Part shown: positions 40,830-50,700 of the stretch, in pieces
How positions within the stretch are numbered: position 1 is the first letter of the stretch
How the letters are laid out: each line of letters starts with the position of its first letter
Assembly (NCBI RefSeq): GCF_009754945.1
Contig: NZ_WPIN01000001.1
Coordinates: forward strand, 434,001-498,000
DNA from: Spirosoma arboris
Lineage (GTDB): Bacteria; Bacteroidota; Bacteroidia; Cytophagales; Spirosomataceae
DNA: 64,000 nucleotides
Direction: 5' to 3'
Notes under the pieces: model-generated
Told to the model about the DNA's origin: nothing
The model's database searches: none
What the model saw: the letters and a program-made list of their open reading frames with translations, nothing else
Made by a program: the position numbers and the translations under genes

Positions 40830-43464
40830 ACTTTTTTCGCCAAACTACCCAACCAATCAGACTCGCCAGCATAATCAATAAAGCCCATTCGTGGGGTTCG
40901 GGTACGGCGCCCTCTTGTTTCAGCGTAGCATTGTCAAGTCCAGAACTGTCTTTTTTAATGCCAAAGCGATCGTAGTCGGCAGTGGTTTCCAGAACAACCA
41001 AACTCGATAAGGGCGAGACAACGTGGGCTTGCTGAGCCTCCTGAATAAGTGCATCGGTCTGATAATTCTTGACAAAATACTGTCGCCCAATCTGATGAAG
41101 GAGATGATTGTACGTAAATAGCCGGGCCAGGTGATCAGGAGCCAGTGATGCCTGGGCTGGCTGACTTGGCGTTTCGCGAATGGCGATTCCTGCTTCAGGT
41201 AAGGCTATCAGGTCCGACTCGTCGGGTTGGTGCGGGAACTGGTGTGTTTTAAACTGTTCGGTCAGGTCGCTCGTGTAGCCATTGGTTACGTTTAGCACAC
41301 GGAGTTCTGCCAGCGTTTTCAGGTAAGGGGAAAGTTCATATTCGTCGTTGTCCGACAAGTAACAGAATGTGCGTATGGGTACCTGTTGCTTCGCTAACTG
41401 CCCCAGATTATCGGCAAACTGGCTATCCCGCAAATCGTTCAGGATGGGCGACATCGTTGTGCCCTTCGTGATGAGTAGAGCTGTTGCTGAGTTTACAATT
41501 CGATAGACTGGAAATAAGCTAAACGATTGCTTACTAAGTCGTTCAAAGGTTGTTTCAAGATCTGTTTCGGTTAGCTGTTTTAGCCCATCGTCGAATACCC
41601 ATACCCGGCAATTAGGCTGCTTTGTCGCGATCTGAAAAGCAGTTATGAATTCGTTCTGCTTCCACGATTTGTTCACATCCAGATACACATCAGTCGGACT
41701 AAACGGCTCACTTTCTGAGTTTAGTAACTCTGTTTTATAGGCATGATTTTTCAGTATAAAAGCATCAGACGATAGCGGAGGTGCGGCAAAGAGAAGGCTC
41801 CAGTCTGGATTGTAACTGCCTCGGTGCGTGAGGATATTGCCGTTTAATTCTTCCAATAACCAGGGCGTTTTCAGACTAGTTGGCGTCGAATCAAAATCGA
41901 TATGAATAAACTCATTCGCTGAACGCGCATCCGGCCCTTCAATATAGGGGACCTGGTAAGCTAGTTGATTGGCAATAACCTTCAAAGGCGATGTGATTCC
42001 CAGTTTTACACGTCGATCTTCGCCCGCCCGGCAGGGAAATACCCGCACGGTTACCCGATTACCTTCCTGCCAGTATACAACAGATGGGTCTCGGGCGAAG
42101 CCCCGCGATTCTACGTTTACAACTTGTCGATAAGCTGAATCGGCTTTCGCAACGGTTGTCAGGCGGGCCGGTTCTTCGCGCCCATTTACCCAAAGTGACA
42201 TAGACGAAACGACTGAACCCGGTGGCAAATGGAAGGTCACCAGTGCTTCTTCGGTACGATTGCGGGCTTGATTCCGAATACGGAGGGTTTGTTCGGTGTA
42301 ACTTACCCGGAACTGCGGCCAGATACGCACTTGTGATACAACATCCTGTATCGTGAGGTGACGCCCGGTCCAGAATTTCTCTTCGGTGCCATGTCGATTG
42401 CCCGAAAGTATTTTTGATAAGGCTAGTTGATCCGTACTGTTCAATACATCTGCTGGAAACAATTGCGAGGCAATGACGACCAGAGGATCATGCTCTCGAA
42501 CGTCATCGAAAGCAGTTAGCCCGCTAAATCCCCAACCATTACCACCGAAAAATTGCCCCTGATCATATACCCGATTGCTGAGCAGCAATCGATTCGTAAT
42601 CCAGTCTGGTTTAAGTTGTTGAGCAATAAGCACCCAGTCAGGGAGATCGCTTGTTTTGCGGACTGTGGCTTCCATATGAGTTTGCTCCATATGGTTAAGG
42701 TCGCGAATCCAGCCACTCAAAAACAAGCCAATCGCCAGGAGCGGTACAAATAGCCCAATACCAATACCAAGCCGTAAGTGTTCTTCGCGTTTGCCATCCT
42801 GCCAGAGTCGTTTTCCGAGCGTAATCGCGAAAAGTATCGGTACGAATGTATGAATGGATAGTCCCAATCCAATCAGCATTGGTACGCTGATGAGGTATAA
42901 CGGAATGACATAGATTGCCATATAGACAAATAGCCACCACCCAAACGCCAGCATTATGTAAAGCAACTGCTGCACCCGAATCGGTAACGACTCTTTCCAG
43001 CCGTATAGCGCCATAGCTGTACTAACCATTACCAGTGCCCAGCACAACCACTCCGTCGATTGCTGAAAAACGGATATTTCACGATTTAGCGCGTAAGCAC
43101 TAATGAGCCATAGCAGCAAACCCAACCACCGGGCCGGACGGCCATCGGCATATTGCTGCCAATGAAAATGGAGAATTCCGCGTAAGCATAAAGCCAACGA
43201 AAAGGATAAGGCCAGGCCGTAATGAAGCATGAAGAATACATTGTTCGTCGTGCTTTCCTTTTGTTGGTTAAAAAAGTCATACACTAAAAACACCCCACCT
43301 GAAATCAGGAGCATTAACAAGCCAAGCCCGAATGTCGAATCGCGAAATGGCTCCAGAAAGCGCGATCTGGGAGAAACGGACAGATTGTATTCGATGTCAT
43401 CTGGCTGAGCGACTGGCCGTTCCGAGCCAGCTTGGAGTTGGGTTTCTTTGGTTTCTATTTCCAT
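40816..43464 (-). CDS. XrtN-system VIT domain protein (exosortase substrate)
   Basis: An 882-residue membrane protein. The N-terminal 260 residues hold about seven helices. A soluble region follows with a VIT domain (about 365-490: QTLRIRNQARNRTEEALVTF, PPGSVVSSMSLWVNG, ARDPSVVYW) and a von Willebrand A-like remainder. The last 29 residues form a PEP-CTERM-like signal: PEPHEW, a hydrophobic helix (ALLIMLASLIGWVVW) and the basic end RKKYAIH. It is the dedicated substrate of the XrtN enzyme downstream. A TTTG-N18-TAACTTTG promoter overlapped by a palindromic operator lies 8 bp before the start codon. Confidence 0.9.
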   Translation of the reverse strand: MEIETKETQLQAGSERPVAQPDDIEYNLSVSPRSRFLEPFRDSTFGLGLLMLLISGGVFLVYDFFNQQKESTTNNVFFMLHYGLALSFSLALCLRGILHFHWQQYADGRPARWLGLLLWLISAYALNREISVFQQSTEWLCWALVMVSTAMALYGWKESLPIRVQQLLYIMLAFGWWLFVYMAIYVIPLYLISVPMLIGLGLSIHTFVPILFAITLGKRLWQDGKREEHLRLGIGIGLFVPLLAIGLFLSGWIRDLNHMEQTHMEATVRKTSDLPDWVLIAQQLKPDWITNRLLLSNRVYDQGQFFGGNGWGFSGLTAFDDVREHDPLVVIASQLFPADVLNSTDQLALSKILSGNRHGTEEKFWTGRHLTIQDVVSQVRIWPQFRVSYTEQTLRIRNQARNRTEEALVTFHLPPGSVVSSMSLWVNGREEPARLTTVAKADSAYRQVVNVESRGFARDPSVVYWQEGNRVTVRVFPCRAGEDRRVKLGITSPLKVIANQLAYQVPYIEGPDARSANEFIHIDFDSTPTSLKTPWLLEELNGNILTHRGSYNPDWSLLFAAPPLSSDAFILKNHAYKTELLNSESEPFSPTDVYLDVNKSWKQNEFITAFQIATKQPNCRVWVFDDGLKQLTETDLETTFERLSKQSFSLFPVYRIVNSATALLITKGTTMSPILNDLRDSQFADNLGQLAKQQVPIRTFCYLSDNDEYELSPYLKTLAELRVLNVTNGYTSDLTEQFKTHQFPHQPDESDLIALPEAGIAIRETPSQPAQASLAPDHLARLFTYNHLLHQIGRQYFVKNYQTDALIQEAQQAHVVSPLSSLVVLETTADYDRFGIKKDSSGLDNATLKQEGAVPEPHEWALLIMLASLIGWVVWRKKYAIH

Positions 43465-43471
43465 AAAAAGT

Positions 43472-43512
43472 ACTTTGTTTTACAAAGTTAAATAGTAAAA
43501 AAAATAGACAAA
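43472..43512 (-). promoter_or_regulatory. promoter and palindromic operator of the XrtN substrate gene
   Basis: On the minus strand: -33 TTTG (43512-43509), 18-nt spacer, -7 TAACTTTG (43490-43483). Overlapping the -7 is a palindrome with 7-bp perfect arms and 3-nt centre, ACTTTGT-N3-ACAAAGT (43472-43488). The start codon is 8 bp further, so the leader would be very short. The same palindrome lies before DUF1361 (45699-45715). Confidence 0.75.
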
Positions 43513-43575
43513 TAAGGGTTTCCAAACGCGCTCGTTAGGTCGCGTTTTACTGACTGATACTAATCATTGACTGGT

Positions 43576-43875
43576 TTACATGTTCTTAATAAAAGCTTCT
43601 AAGGCATTTAGATGATCTGCAAATGCCTGTTGACCAGCCTGTGTTGCCGAGTAAGTGGTATTGGGTTTTCGGCCGACAAATTGCTTCTGTACAGCTACAT
43701 AGCTTGCTTCTTCCAGCGCACGAAGGTGGGTAGCCAGATTACCGTCGGTAAGGCCAAGCAATTCTTTTAGCGCATTGAAACTCAGGGAGTCATTAACCAT
43801 CAGAACCGACATGATGCTTAGTCGCGCTTTGCTTTCAAAGGCTTTGTTAAACTGAGCTAACAGGTCGTTCTTCAT
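43576..43875 (-). CDS. winged-helix transcriptional regulator
   Basis: A 99-residue DNA-binding protein of the small MarR/ArsR-like winged-helix type. RLSIMSVLMVNDSLSFNALKELLGLTDGNLATHLRALEEASYV forms the helix-turn-helix, with a wing around KQFVGRKPNTTYSAT and a C-terminal dimer helix (HLNALEAFIKNM). No ligand domain. It overlaps the upstream membrane protein gene by 4 bp (ATGA), so both are translated together. It is the best candidate to bind the ACTTTG-N5-CAAAGT palindromes at 43472 and 45699 (inference). Confidence 0.88.
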   Translation of the reverse strand: MKNDLLAQFNKAFESKARLSIMSVLMVNDSLSFNALKELLGLTDGNLATHLRALEEASYVAVQKQFVGRKPNTTYSATQAGQQAFADHLNALEAFIKNM

Positions 43876-44519
43876 GCAGTAGTACGTTCATATTTATAGT
43901 ACATGGCCAGGCCATATACAATGTGCAGGACACCAAATCCAATTGACCACGTCAACAGATTATAACCCGGCCAAATCAGAGATAGCAAGCCCAATACAAT
44001 CTCACAGTAGGCCAATGATTCGACATCGCGAAACGTGTATTTGCTACCGTTATACAAGGCTAATCCGTAAAAAATAAGCGTTGCCGGAAACGCCAGCCAG
44101 ATCAGGTTGTAATAGAGTAACGCTAAGCAAAATGCCCCACCGGTTGCCAGTGGTACAGCCATGGCCCAAAGTAATCGCTGCGACGATTGGTTCCAAACGC
44201 TCAGGCCTTGTCGTCGGGCTTTGCGAACGGTGAAATATGTACCCGCCAAAAGGGCAGCTACAAGTACGCCGACTGCGACACTGATTAAAAACTGCCGCTG
44301 ATCATGATGGTTTGTCTGGGTATAGATTTCTTCCGGATTGGAGCTAATTCGAGTGAACAAGCCCGTTTGCAGGCGCATGGCAACAATAGCGGCTCCAGCA
44401 AGCGCAATTACCCCCGCCGATACGCCTGATAAACCACTTAGGGACAGGAACTTGGAAGAACGTTCCATCAGGCTGCGGATTTCCGTCAGCGTTTGCAGGT
44501 GTTCGCGCGATTCGTACAT
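43872..44519 (-). CDS. membrane protein partner of the winged-helix regulator
   Basis: A 215-residue protein with a short soluble N-terminus (MYESREHLQTLTEIRSLMERS, a helix) and about six membrane helices. Its C-terminal segment (VLHIVYGLAMYYKYERTTA) ends close to the regulator's start, with 4-bp overlap. Such pairs of a DUF-type membrane protein and a small winged-helix regulator are common in Bacteroidota. Function unknown; it may transmit an envelope signal. I start it at the ATG at 44519 rather than a TTG two codons upstream. Confidence 0.8.
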   Translation of the reverse strand: MYESREHLQTLTEIRSLMERSSKFLSLSGLSGVSAGVIALAGAAIVAMRLQTGLFTRISSNPEEIYTQTNHHDQRQFLISVAVGVLVAALLAGTYFTVRKARRQGLSVWNQSSQRLLWAMAVPLATGGAFCLALLYYNLIWLAFPATLIFYGLALYNGSKYTFRDVESLAYCEIVLGLLSLIWPGYNLLTWSIGFGVLHIVYGLAMYYKYERTTA

Positions 44520-44576
44520 AGTCAAAGAGCGAAAAAGTAAAAAGGTGAATAATTGAATAGGTAACGCATGACTATT

Positions 44577-44945
44577 TTATTGAAAAAGCTCTAGCAGCCG
44601 TCCTCCAAGAATAATAAGGCCAACGACCACCGCTATGATAGCTAGAATAAGTACGGCACCCGACGACATATCTTTAATGGCTTTTATTTGTGGATGCCGA
44701 CTTGGTGATACAAAATCGCATAATTTCTCAATGGCCGTATTGAACGCTTCGGCAGCCCAAACCAGCCCGATCTGCATCAGGATAATGGCCCACTCGGTGC
44801 GGCTCAACTGCAAATATAAACCAACCATACTAACCAGCCCGGCAATGAGCAGGTGTACCTTGGCGTTGTTCTCGAAACGAAACAAATCCAGAATACCCTG
44901 ACCGGCAAACCGAAAACTACGGACGACTTTGCGGAAATCAATCAT
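44577..44945 (-). CDS. dgkA: diacylglycerol/undecaprenol kinase family protein
   Basis: A 122-residue integral membrane kinase of the DgkA family, which phosphorylates diacylglycerol or undecaprenol. Three helices, with the conserved FRFENNAKVHL (cytoplasmic entry), EWAIILMQIGLVWAAEAFNTAIEKLCDFV (active-site helix with the E-x-x-N-T-A-I-E motif) and HPQIKAIKDMSSGAVL. Complete and of normal length. It lies between the regulator pair and DUF1361 on the same strand. The substrate choice cannot be read from sequence. Confidence 0.93.
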   Translation of the reverse strand: MIDFRKVVRSFRFAGQGILDLFRFENNAKVHLLIAGLVSMVGLYLQLSRTEWAIILMQIGLVWAAEAFNTAIEKLCDFVSPSRHPQIKAIKDMSSGAVLILAIIAVVVGLIILGGRLLELFQ

Positions 44946-44987
44946 TCGGCAAACATAGCATTAAAATAAGCGCACTTATGATCGTCG

Positions 44988-45689
44988 TTAAGCAGGCTTT
45001 TCGTCGTTCTCAGCATACCAGTAGAATGCCACGTATAAAACGATCAGAACAAAGCTATAAGCTAACGTCAGTTTTATGCTCAAATGGTCGCGGTAGGCGT
45101 GGATAATGGCTAACGTCAGCGAAGAGGGATTTGTGAGTATATCCCACGTGTTCCAGCGACCCATACGCCCGAGGTAAATACCGAACCCTGACAGAATTTG
45201 ACTGATTACTATCAATACCCAGGTCAGCCTGCGTCCTGCCAACGGTCGAATCATTCGGTGAACGAGCAAAATAGAATATAAGCCAATCAATAAGCCTGTT
45301 AGCGCGAATAGAAACAGCGTAACGGTATCGAACCAGAGGAGTGGCCTGTCAACGTGATTGAGATGAGATAGATCGGTAATGATATAAGGTGCGTTGGGTA
45401 GAAAGACCAGCCATAGTAAGAGACCTCCCATGAGGAGCCAGCGACCTTCGAATCGAGCGGCCCGCAAATCTCGAAGAACCAGCACTACTCCCAGCGGAAA
45501 CCAAGCTAGAAACAGGTTCCAGACCAACATTTCGAAGAACCACCAATTACCTGTTAAAAGACCTCGCATTGTCACTAAACTTAGCCCGGCTACTGTTAGA
45601 AGCGTCAGTGCCCGCAGCCCTTTTCCTGACTGAGTATCACGAGGTAACGATAAACCTGAATTGTAGGTAGAAGCGTATTGAGGTTGCAT
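44988..45689 (-). CDS. DUF1361 membrane protein
   Basis: A 233-residue protein with about six to seven membrane helices and the DUF1361 signature: NLFLAWFPLGVVLVLRDL, LPNAPYIITDLSHL, and GFGIYLGRMGRWNTWDI. The function of the family is unknown. Its promoter region carries the same palindrome and -7 context as the XrtN substrate gene, so the two are likely co-regulated although separated by about 2 kb and three genes. Confidence 0.88.
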   Translation of the reverse strand: MQPQYASTYNSGLSLPRDTQSGKGLRALTLLTVAGLSLVTMRGLLTGNWWFFEMLVWNLFLAWFPLGVVLVLRDLRAARFEGRWLLMGGLLLWLVFLPNAPYIITDLSHLNHVDRPLLWFDTVTLFLFALTGLLIGLYSILLVHRMIRPLAGRRLTWVLIVISQILSGFGIYLGRMGRWNTWDILTNPSSLTLAIIHAYRDHLSIKLTLAYSFVLIVLYVAFYWYAENDEKPA

Positions 45690-45698
45690 ATAAAAAGT

Positions 45699-45741
45699 AC
45701 TTTGTTTTGCAAAGTAAATAACTAAAAAGAATGCCAGTCAA
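45699..45741 (-). promoter_or_regulatory. promoter and palindromic operator of the DUF1361 gene
   Basis: ACTTTG-N5-CAAAGT (45699-45715) lies 10 bp before the start codon; the surrounding AAAAAGTACTTTGTTTT is identical to that before the XrtN substrate gene. On the minus strand the palindrome overlaps a -7-like TTACTTTG (45717-45710), with a TTG 21 nt upstream (45741-45739). Confidence 0.7.
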
Positions 45742-45848
45742 GAAAACTGGCAAAAATATTTCTACCGGTTCAGAATGGCTTCAATTTGCTTTCCTCCTTT
45801 TTCATTAGTTTTACCCAAAAGCAACAGTGGCGTTTTACAGTCTTCTTA

Positions 45849-46655
45849 ATGAATTTTGATCAATTACCCTCTCGTCGTCAGGAACAACTGATGGCATTCG
45901 ACCGGCTGCTGACCATCATGGACGAGTTGCGTGAACAATGTCCGTGGGATCGCAAACAGACGATGGACACCTTACGCCATCTTACCATTGAGGAAACCTA
46001 TGAGCTCTCCGACGCTATTCTGGAAAAAGACCTGCCAGAAATTCGGAAAGAGCTGGGCGATATTCAATTACACCTGGTTTTCTATGCTAAAATTGCTTCT
46101 GAAACAGGCAGCTTCGACATGGCCGATGTGCTGAATAGTGTGTGCGACAAACTTATTAGTCGACATCCGCATATCTATGGGAACGTAGTGGCCGAAACGG
46201 AAGAGCAAGTAAAAGCCAATTGGGAACAGCTTAAGCTTAAAGAAGGCAATAAATCGGTATTGGGTGGTGTACCTGGGTCGTTACCGGCATTAGTGAAAGC
46301 CATGCGAATTCAGGAGAAGGCTCGGGGCGCTGGTTTCGACTGGGACGAAAAACAACAGGTCTGGGAGAAAGTAGAAGAGGAAATGCAGGAATTCAAGGCT
46401 GAATTTAATGCAGAAGCCAATGAAACGATTAACCACGAACGGGCTGAAGGGGAGTTTGGAGATTTGCTCTTCTCATTGGTCAATTACGCTCGCTTCATCG
46501 ATATCAACCCCGAAACGGCGCTTGAGCGGACCAACAAAAAATTCATCAAACGCTTTCAGTATCTGGAGGAACAAGCCCGTGCCAATGGCAAAACGTTAAG
46601 CGAAATGACACTAGCTGAAATGGACGTGTACTGGAATGAAGCCAAAAACGTTTGA
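45849..46655 (+). CDS. mazG: nucleoside triphosphate pyrophosphohydrolase MazG
   Basis: Hydrolyses (d)NTPs to monophosphates, cleaning the nucleotide pool. The 268-residue protein has two MazG domains: the first with LREQCPWDRKQTMDTLRHLTIEETYELSDAI and EIRKELGDIQLHLVFYAKI (EExxE and ExxD metal ligands), the second with KVEEEMQEFKAE and EFGDLLFSLVNYARF. I start it at the ATG at 45849; an upstream frame to 45786 encodes no family-like sequence. The TGA stop codon is the first three bases of the palindromic element that follows. Confidence 0.94.
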   Translation: MNFDQLPSRRQEQLMAFDRLLTIMDELREQCPWDRKQTMDTLRHLTIEETYELSDAILEKDLPEIRKELGDIQLHLVFYAKIASETGSFDMADVLNSVCDKLISRHPHIYGNVVAETEEQVKANWEQLKLKEGNKSVLGGVPGSLPALVKAMRIQEKARGAGFDWDEKQQVWEKVEEEMQEFKAEFNAEANETINHERAEGEFGDLLFSLVNYARFIDINPETALERTNKKFIKRFQYLEEQARANGKTLSEMTLAEMDVYWNEAKNV

Positions 46656-46744
46656 ACCAGGATTTAGTTGATTCAACAGATTGACATGATTTTTGCTTTT
46701 TCAGAAACCATGTCAATCTGTTGAATCAACTAAATCCTGGTTCA
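46653..46744. repeat. TGAACC-family palindromic element after mazG
   Basis: Two perfect 36-nt arms (46653-46688, 46709-46744) with a 20-nt loop; the outer sequence is TGAACCAGGATTTAGTTGAT. The first three bases are the mazG stop codon. It lies between two genes of the same direction, ends 17 bp before the next ATG, and has no T-tract. Confidence 0.92.
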
Positions 46745-46761
46745 GACATTCTACATAAATT

Positions 46762-47493
46762 ATGCGTATAGCTTTTATAACAGACATACACATTGGTGCC
46801 GAGGGCGAAAAGTTGCATGGCATTGATGTCCGACAGAATTTTCTGAATGCACTGGACTTTCTAACCAATCTGAAGCCCAATTGCTTAGTAATCGGTGGAG
46901 ACCTCTGCAACAAACATGGTGACCGATCTATTTATGAATGGGTAAAAAAGCAACTGGATGAATTGCCTATACCCTATTACGTTATTTCTGGCAATCATGA
47001 CGACCCAGTTATGTTGGCCGATGTGTTTAAAAAGGACCACGATCTGCATGGAAATGAGTTATATTATGCGCTACCCCTCGAAGGTCGACCGGCCTTGTTT
47101 TTAGATTCGTCGAAAGGTGAATTTTCGGCAGAGCAGTGGACCTGGTTGCGCGACTATTTGACTGCGCTGCGTGACAATAACGTACTGATTATAATGCATT
47201 ATCCGCCCCTGCCTGCCGATGTGGAGTTTATGGATACAAAGTATCCGTTTCGGCAAAGCGATGAATTTCTCGAATTAGTGCATGAATTACCTTGCCATGT
47301 CACGGTCGTTTGTGGCCACTATCATGTCGAAAAAGTTGTGCAACGTGGTAACCTGCTGGTATTACTTTCGCCCTCAACCTTCTATCAGATGAAGCAGGAT
47401 ACTCCTGAATTTGCCGTTGATAATTACCGTGTTGGTATCCGCGAAGTCAACCTCACAACGCATGGCACGACCAGTGCGGTGCATTATCTCTGA
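46762..47493 (+). CDS. metallophosphoesterase (calcineurin-like)
   Basis: A 243-residue cytoplasmic phosphoesterase. All metal-site motifs are present: TDIHIGAEG (D-x-H), GGDLCNKHGD (GGDxxN-type), SGNHDD (GNHD), IMHYPP and CGHYHVEK (GHxH). It is close to the cyclic nucleotide phosphodiesterase (CpdA/Icc-like) subgroup by layout, but cNMP specificity is not proven. It follows mazG across the palindromic element; joint transcription is possible. Confidence 0.88.
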   Translation: MRIAFITDIHIGAEGEKLHGIDVRQNFLNALDFLTNLKPNCLVIGGDLCNKHGDRSIYEWVKKQLDELPIPYYVISGNHDDPVMLADVFKKDHDLHGNELYYALPLEGRPALFLDSSKGEFSAEQWTWLRDYLTALRDNNVLIIMHYPPLPADVEFMDTKYPFRQSDEFLELVHELPCHVTVVCGHYHVEKVVQRGNLLVLLSPSTFYQMKQDTPEFAVDNYRVGIREVNLTTHGTTSAVHYL

Positions 47494-47720
47494 ACTAGCT
47501 GAACCAAATTGGGAATTCTACTAATTACACTGGATTATGGATTAAGTATAGCTTATTAGGTTAAGTTAAGTTTACGTATGTCGAACTAATAAACTTTTCT
47601 ATATCCATATTTATATCACTGTTAACAAGTTTGACTATAATGATTTGGGTTATTTAGTTGTGGAGTTGGATAAAATATATATTTTTACTAATAAGATAAG
47701 AACTCTGCATTGTTCTGCTA

Positions 47721-50700
47721 ATGATAAAACAGTTTCCTTCTCATGCTATTAAATACATGGGCATCTGGCTCGCCTGGATTGCCTTATTGCTTATAAGTTC
47801 TGGTCAGTTATATGCCCAAGTCGAAGTAGAAACTGCTCGCAAATATGTGCTTGCTAACGTGGAGCAGCAAAAGTTAACCACTACCGACGCTACCGGACTG
47901 CTTGTATCAAGCGCATACAAGTCACCCACAACGGGTTGGTATCACGTCTACTTCAACCAGGCTTATCAATCTATCGAAGTTTATAATCGGCTGATGAATG
48001 TTGTGCTGGTGGACAATCAGGTGTCGTATCTAAATCACAATTTTGTTGCCAGTATAGATTTTTTGCCGAAAACTGGGGCCCTAAAGGGCGTGATTACTCC
48101 ACTAGAGGCATTGCAGAAAGCAGTATCCGATGTTGGTTTAGTGGCAGCTAATTTATTGCAAACACAGGCGTTAACGACTAAAAAACTGAACGATGGCACC
48201 CTTACGCAAAGCCTGTACTCGATTCCCGATCTGTCCGACGAAAAAATTGACGTAAAACTGTACTGGCTTCCTGTCGAAACCGATAGAAAAGGGCAAAAAA
48301 TAGTTGAAAAGCTAGCGCTCACCTGGAATGTGCGTTTCCTGACAAAAGATGCTAAGAACGGTTGGAATATCCATGTCGATGCATTGTCAGGTGAGATATT
48401 ACAGAAACGGGACGATGTTGTTCATTGCAACTTCGGTACACCGAACCACCTGACAGCTCCCCATAATTGCCTTGGCTTGTCTCCCTATTTTGGTTTTGGG
48501 AAAAAGAATTTCTCTCCGAATGGGTATACCGTCTTTGACTACCCTCTGGAAAGCCCTAATCATGGTTCACGCACAGAGTCGATAAATCCGTACGCTCGCT
48601 TTGTACCAACTGGAACTGGGCCTGGAGCAACAAATGGCTGGCACGACGATGGGATCACTAGTTATACAACAACACGGGGTAATAATGTCTGGGCACAGGA
48701 AGACGTCGATAACAATAATGGTGTAGGAGCCAGCCCTTCCTCGGCCACACTATCGTTTAACTATCCTTACACATTTGGGTTGAACACGGCAACTGGCAAC
48801 CAGAATGCGGCCATTACTAACCTGTTCTATTGGAATAACCTACTCCACGACGTGTTGTGGAAGTTTGGCTTCGACGAACCCAGTGGCAATTTTCAGAATA
48901 ATAACCTGGAGCGTGGTGGGCTTGGAAACGATTATGTATTTGCGGATGCACAGGATGGTGGTGGTATGAACAATGCCAATTTTTTCATACCCGTAGATGG
49001 GACAAATGGTCGTATGCAGATGTACCTCTGGAGCAGCTCAAATACGTACCAACCTGATGGCGATTTTGATAACGGCATTATCTCGCACGAATATGGGCAC
49101 GGCTGGTCAACTCGATTGACAGGTGGTCCCGGCAACTCGTCATGCTTACAGAACGCTGAACAAGGGGGGGAGGGGTGGAGTGACTACCTAGCCTTAATGT
49201 TAACTACCAATTGGGCATCGTTGAGTGCCAACGTAGCCAGCGCCAATCTGCCGCGTAGTATAGGTACGTATGCAACCGGAGAGCCAACCAATGGGCTTGG
49301 CATTCGCCAATATGCGTATTCGTATGACATGGCCAACGTCAACGGGGCAGTTACGTATGCGAAGGTCGGCGATACTAATTTCTCAATACCACATGGAATT
49401 GGGTCTATCTGGGCGACAATGTTGTGGGATATGACCTGGGAAATTATCTTACAGGACAACCAGATTACGGCTAACATCTACGACACACCGACGAGCTTGA
49501 CAGCCATGCGCGGCAATATAGCGTCGTTGAAGCTTGTGACCGAAGGCCTGCGTTTGCAGCCTTGCAGTCCTAGCTTCGTACAGGCTCGCGATGCTATTCT
49601 TCAGGCCGACCAACTTCTGTTTGGCGGGCGATATCGGTGTGCCATCGGCCGAGCTTTTACCCGACGAGGATTAGGAGCCAATGCCTCAACGGGCGTTTCT
49701 TCAGACGACCGTATCGTAACCGAAGACTATACACCTATTGGCGGAAGTACCCTAAATTCACCAGCAACCGCAACCGTTTGCTCGGGGACTTCATTTACGT
49801 ATACTGCCACATCAAGCACAACAGGCGTAAGTTTTAGCTGGACACGTGCTGCCGTATCCGGTATCAGCAATGCCAGTGCAACGGCTAATTCATCGATCAT
49901 CAACGAGCCTCTGGTCAATACAACCAGCCAGCCTATTACAGTTCGCTACATCTTCTCGTTAAGCCCGGGTGGTTGTGGAGCCGGTCCCTCGCTTCTGCCG
50001 GTTGATGTCACTGTGTATCCAGCCATAATCCCTACGATTGGCTCCTATTCGGTTTGTCAAAATGCAACAGTACCTAACGGAGAAGGACTCCTTGTGCAGA
50101 TCGTACAAACAAATACAGTTACCCGAACGCTATCAAGTAGTTCACCAACGTATGTACGTGCCACTGGCGATAATGTAACAGTTTACTCCGCAGGCCAGCC
50201 AGTTTACTATCAGGCGTTTACATTTGTTGCTCCTTCCAGTGGTCCTCAAACGTTTGAGATTATATCCGCTTCGTTGAGCGATACCTTCAACGATACATAC
50301 CTGTCACTCTATCAAACATCGTTTAACCCAGCTAGTCCTGCCACCAATTTTCTGCATGGCGACGATGATAATGGGAACGCCTATTTGTCTAAACTTACCC
50401 ATTCGCTTACGCAGGGCGTAACCTACATTGTGGTAGTTGCCACCTATAATGGAGGTGTAACAGGGAGCTTTACATTACAGGGGAGTACACCTCTATTTTT
50501 CACGGGTACTCCCAATTGGTTTACTACCCCAACGAGTAATTCACCAATAGCCATAAATTCATTATTTAATCCAGTAGGATTGGCTGGATCGGGGATACCC
50601 AATACGGCAACGGCTGGCACGACGACATTTTATGTATCGACTCCCGAACAAAGCGTTTGCCGCGTCGCTACTACATTCACAATCCTGACGACTGCTCCCC

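Noticed and set aside
46653..46744. Reading the TGAACC-family palindromes as ordinary intrinsic terminators
   Set aside because: They lack T-tracts, have arms of 31-46 nt, recur in sequence, and lie between codirectional genes; a terminator role may exist but does not explain the repeat family.
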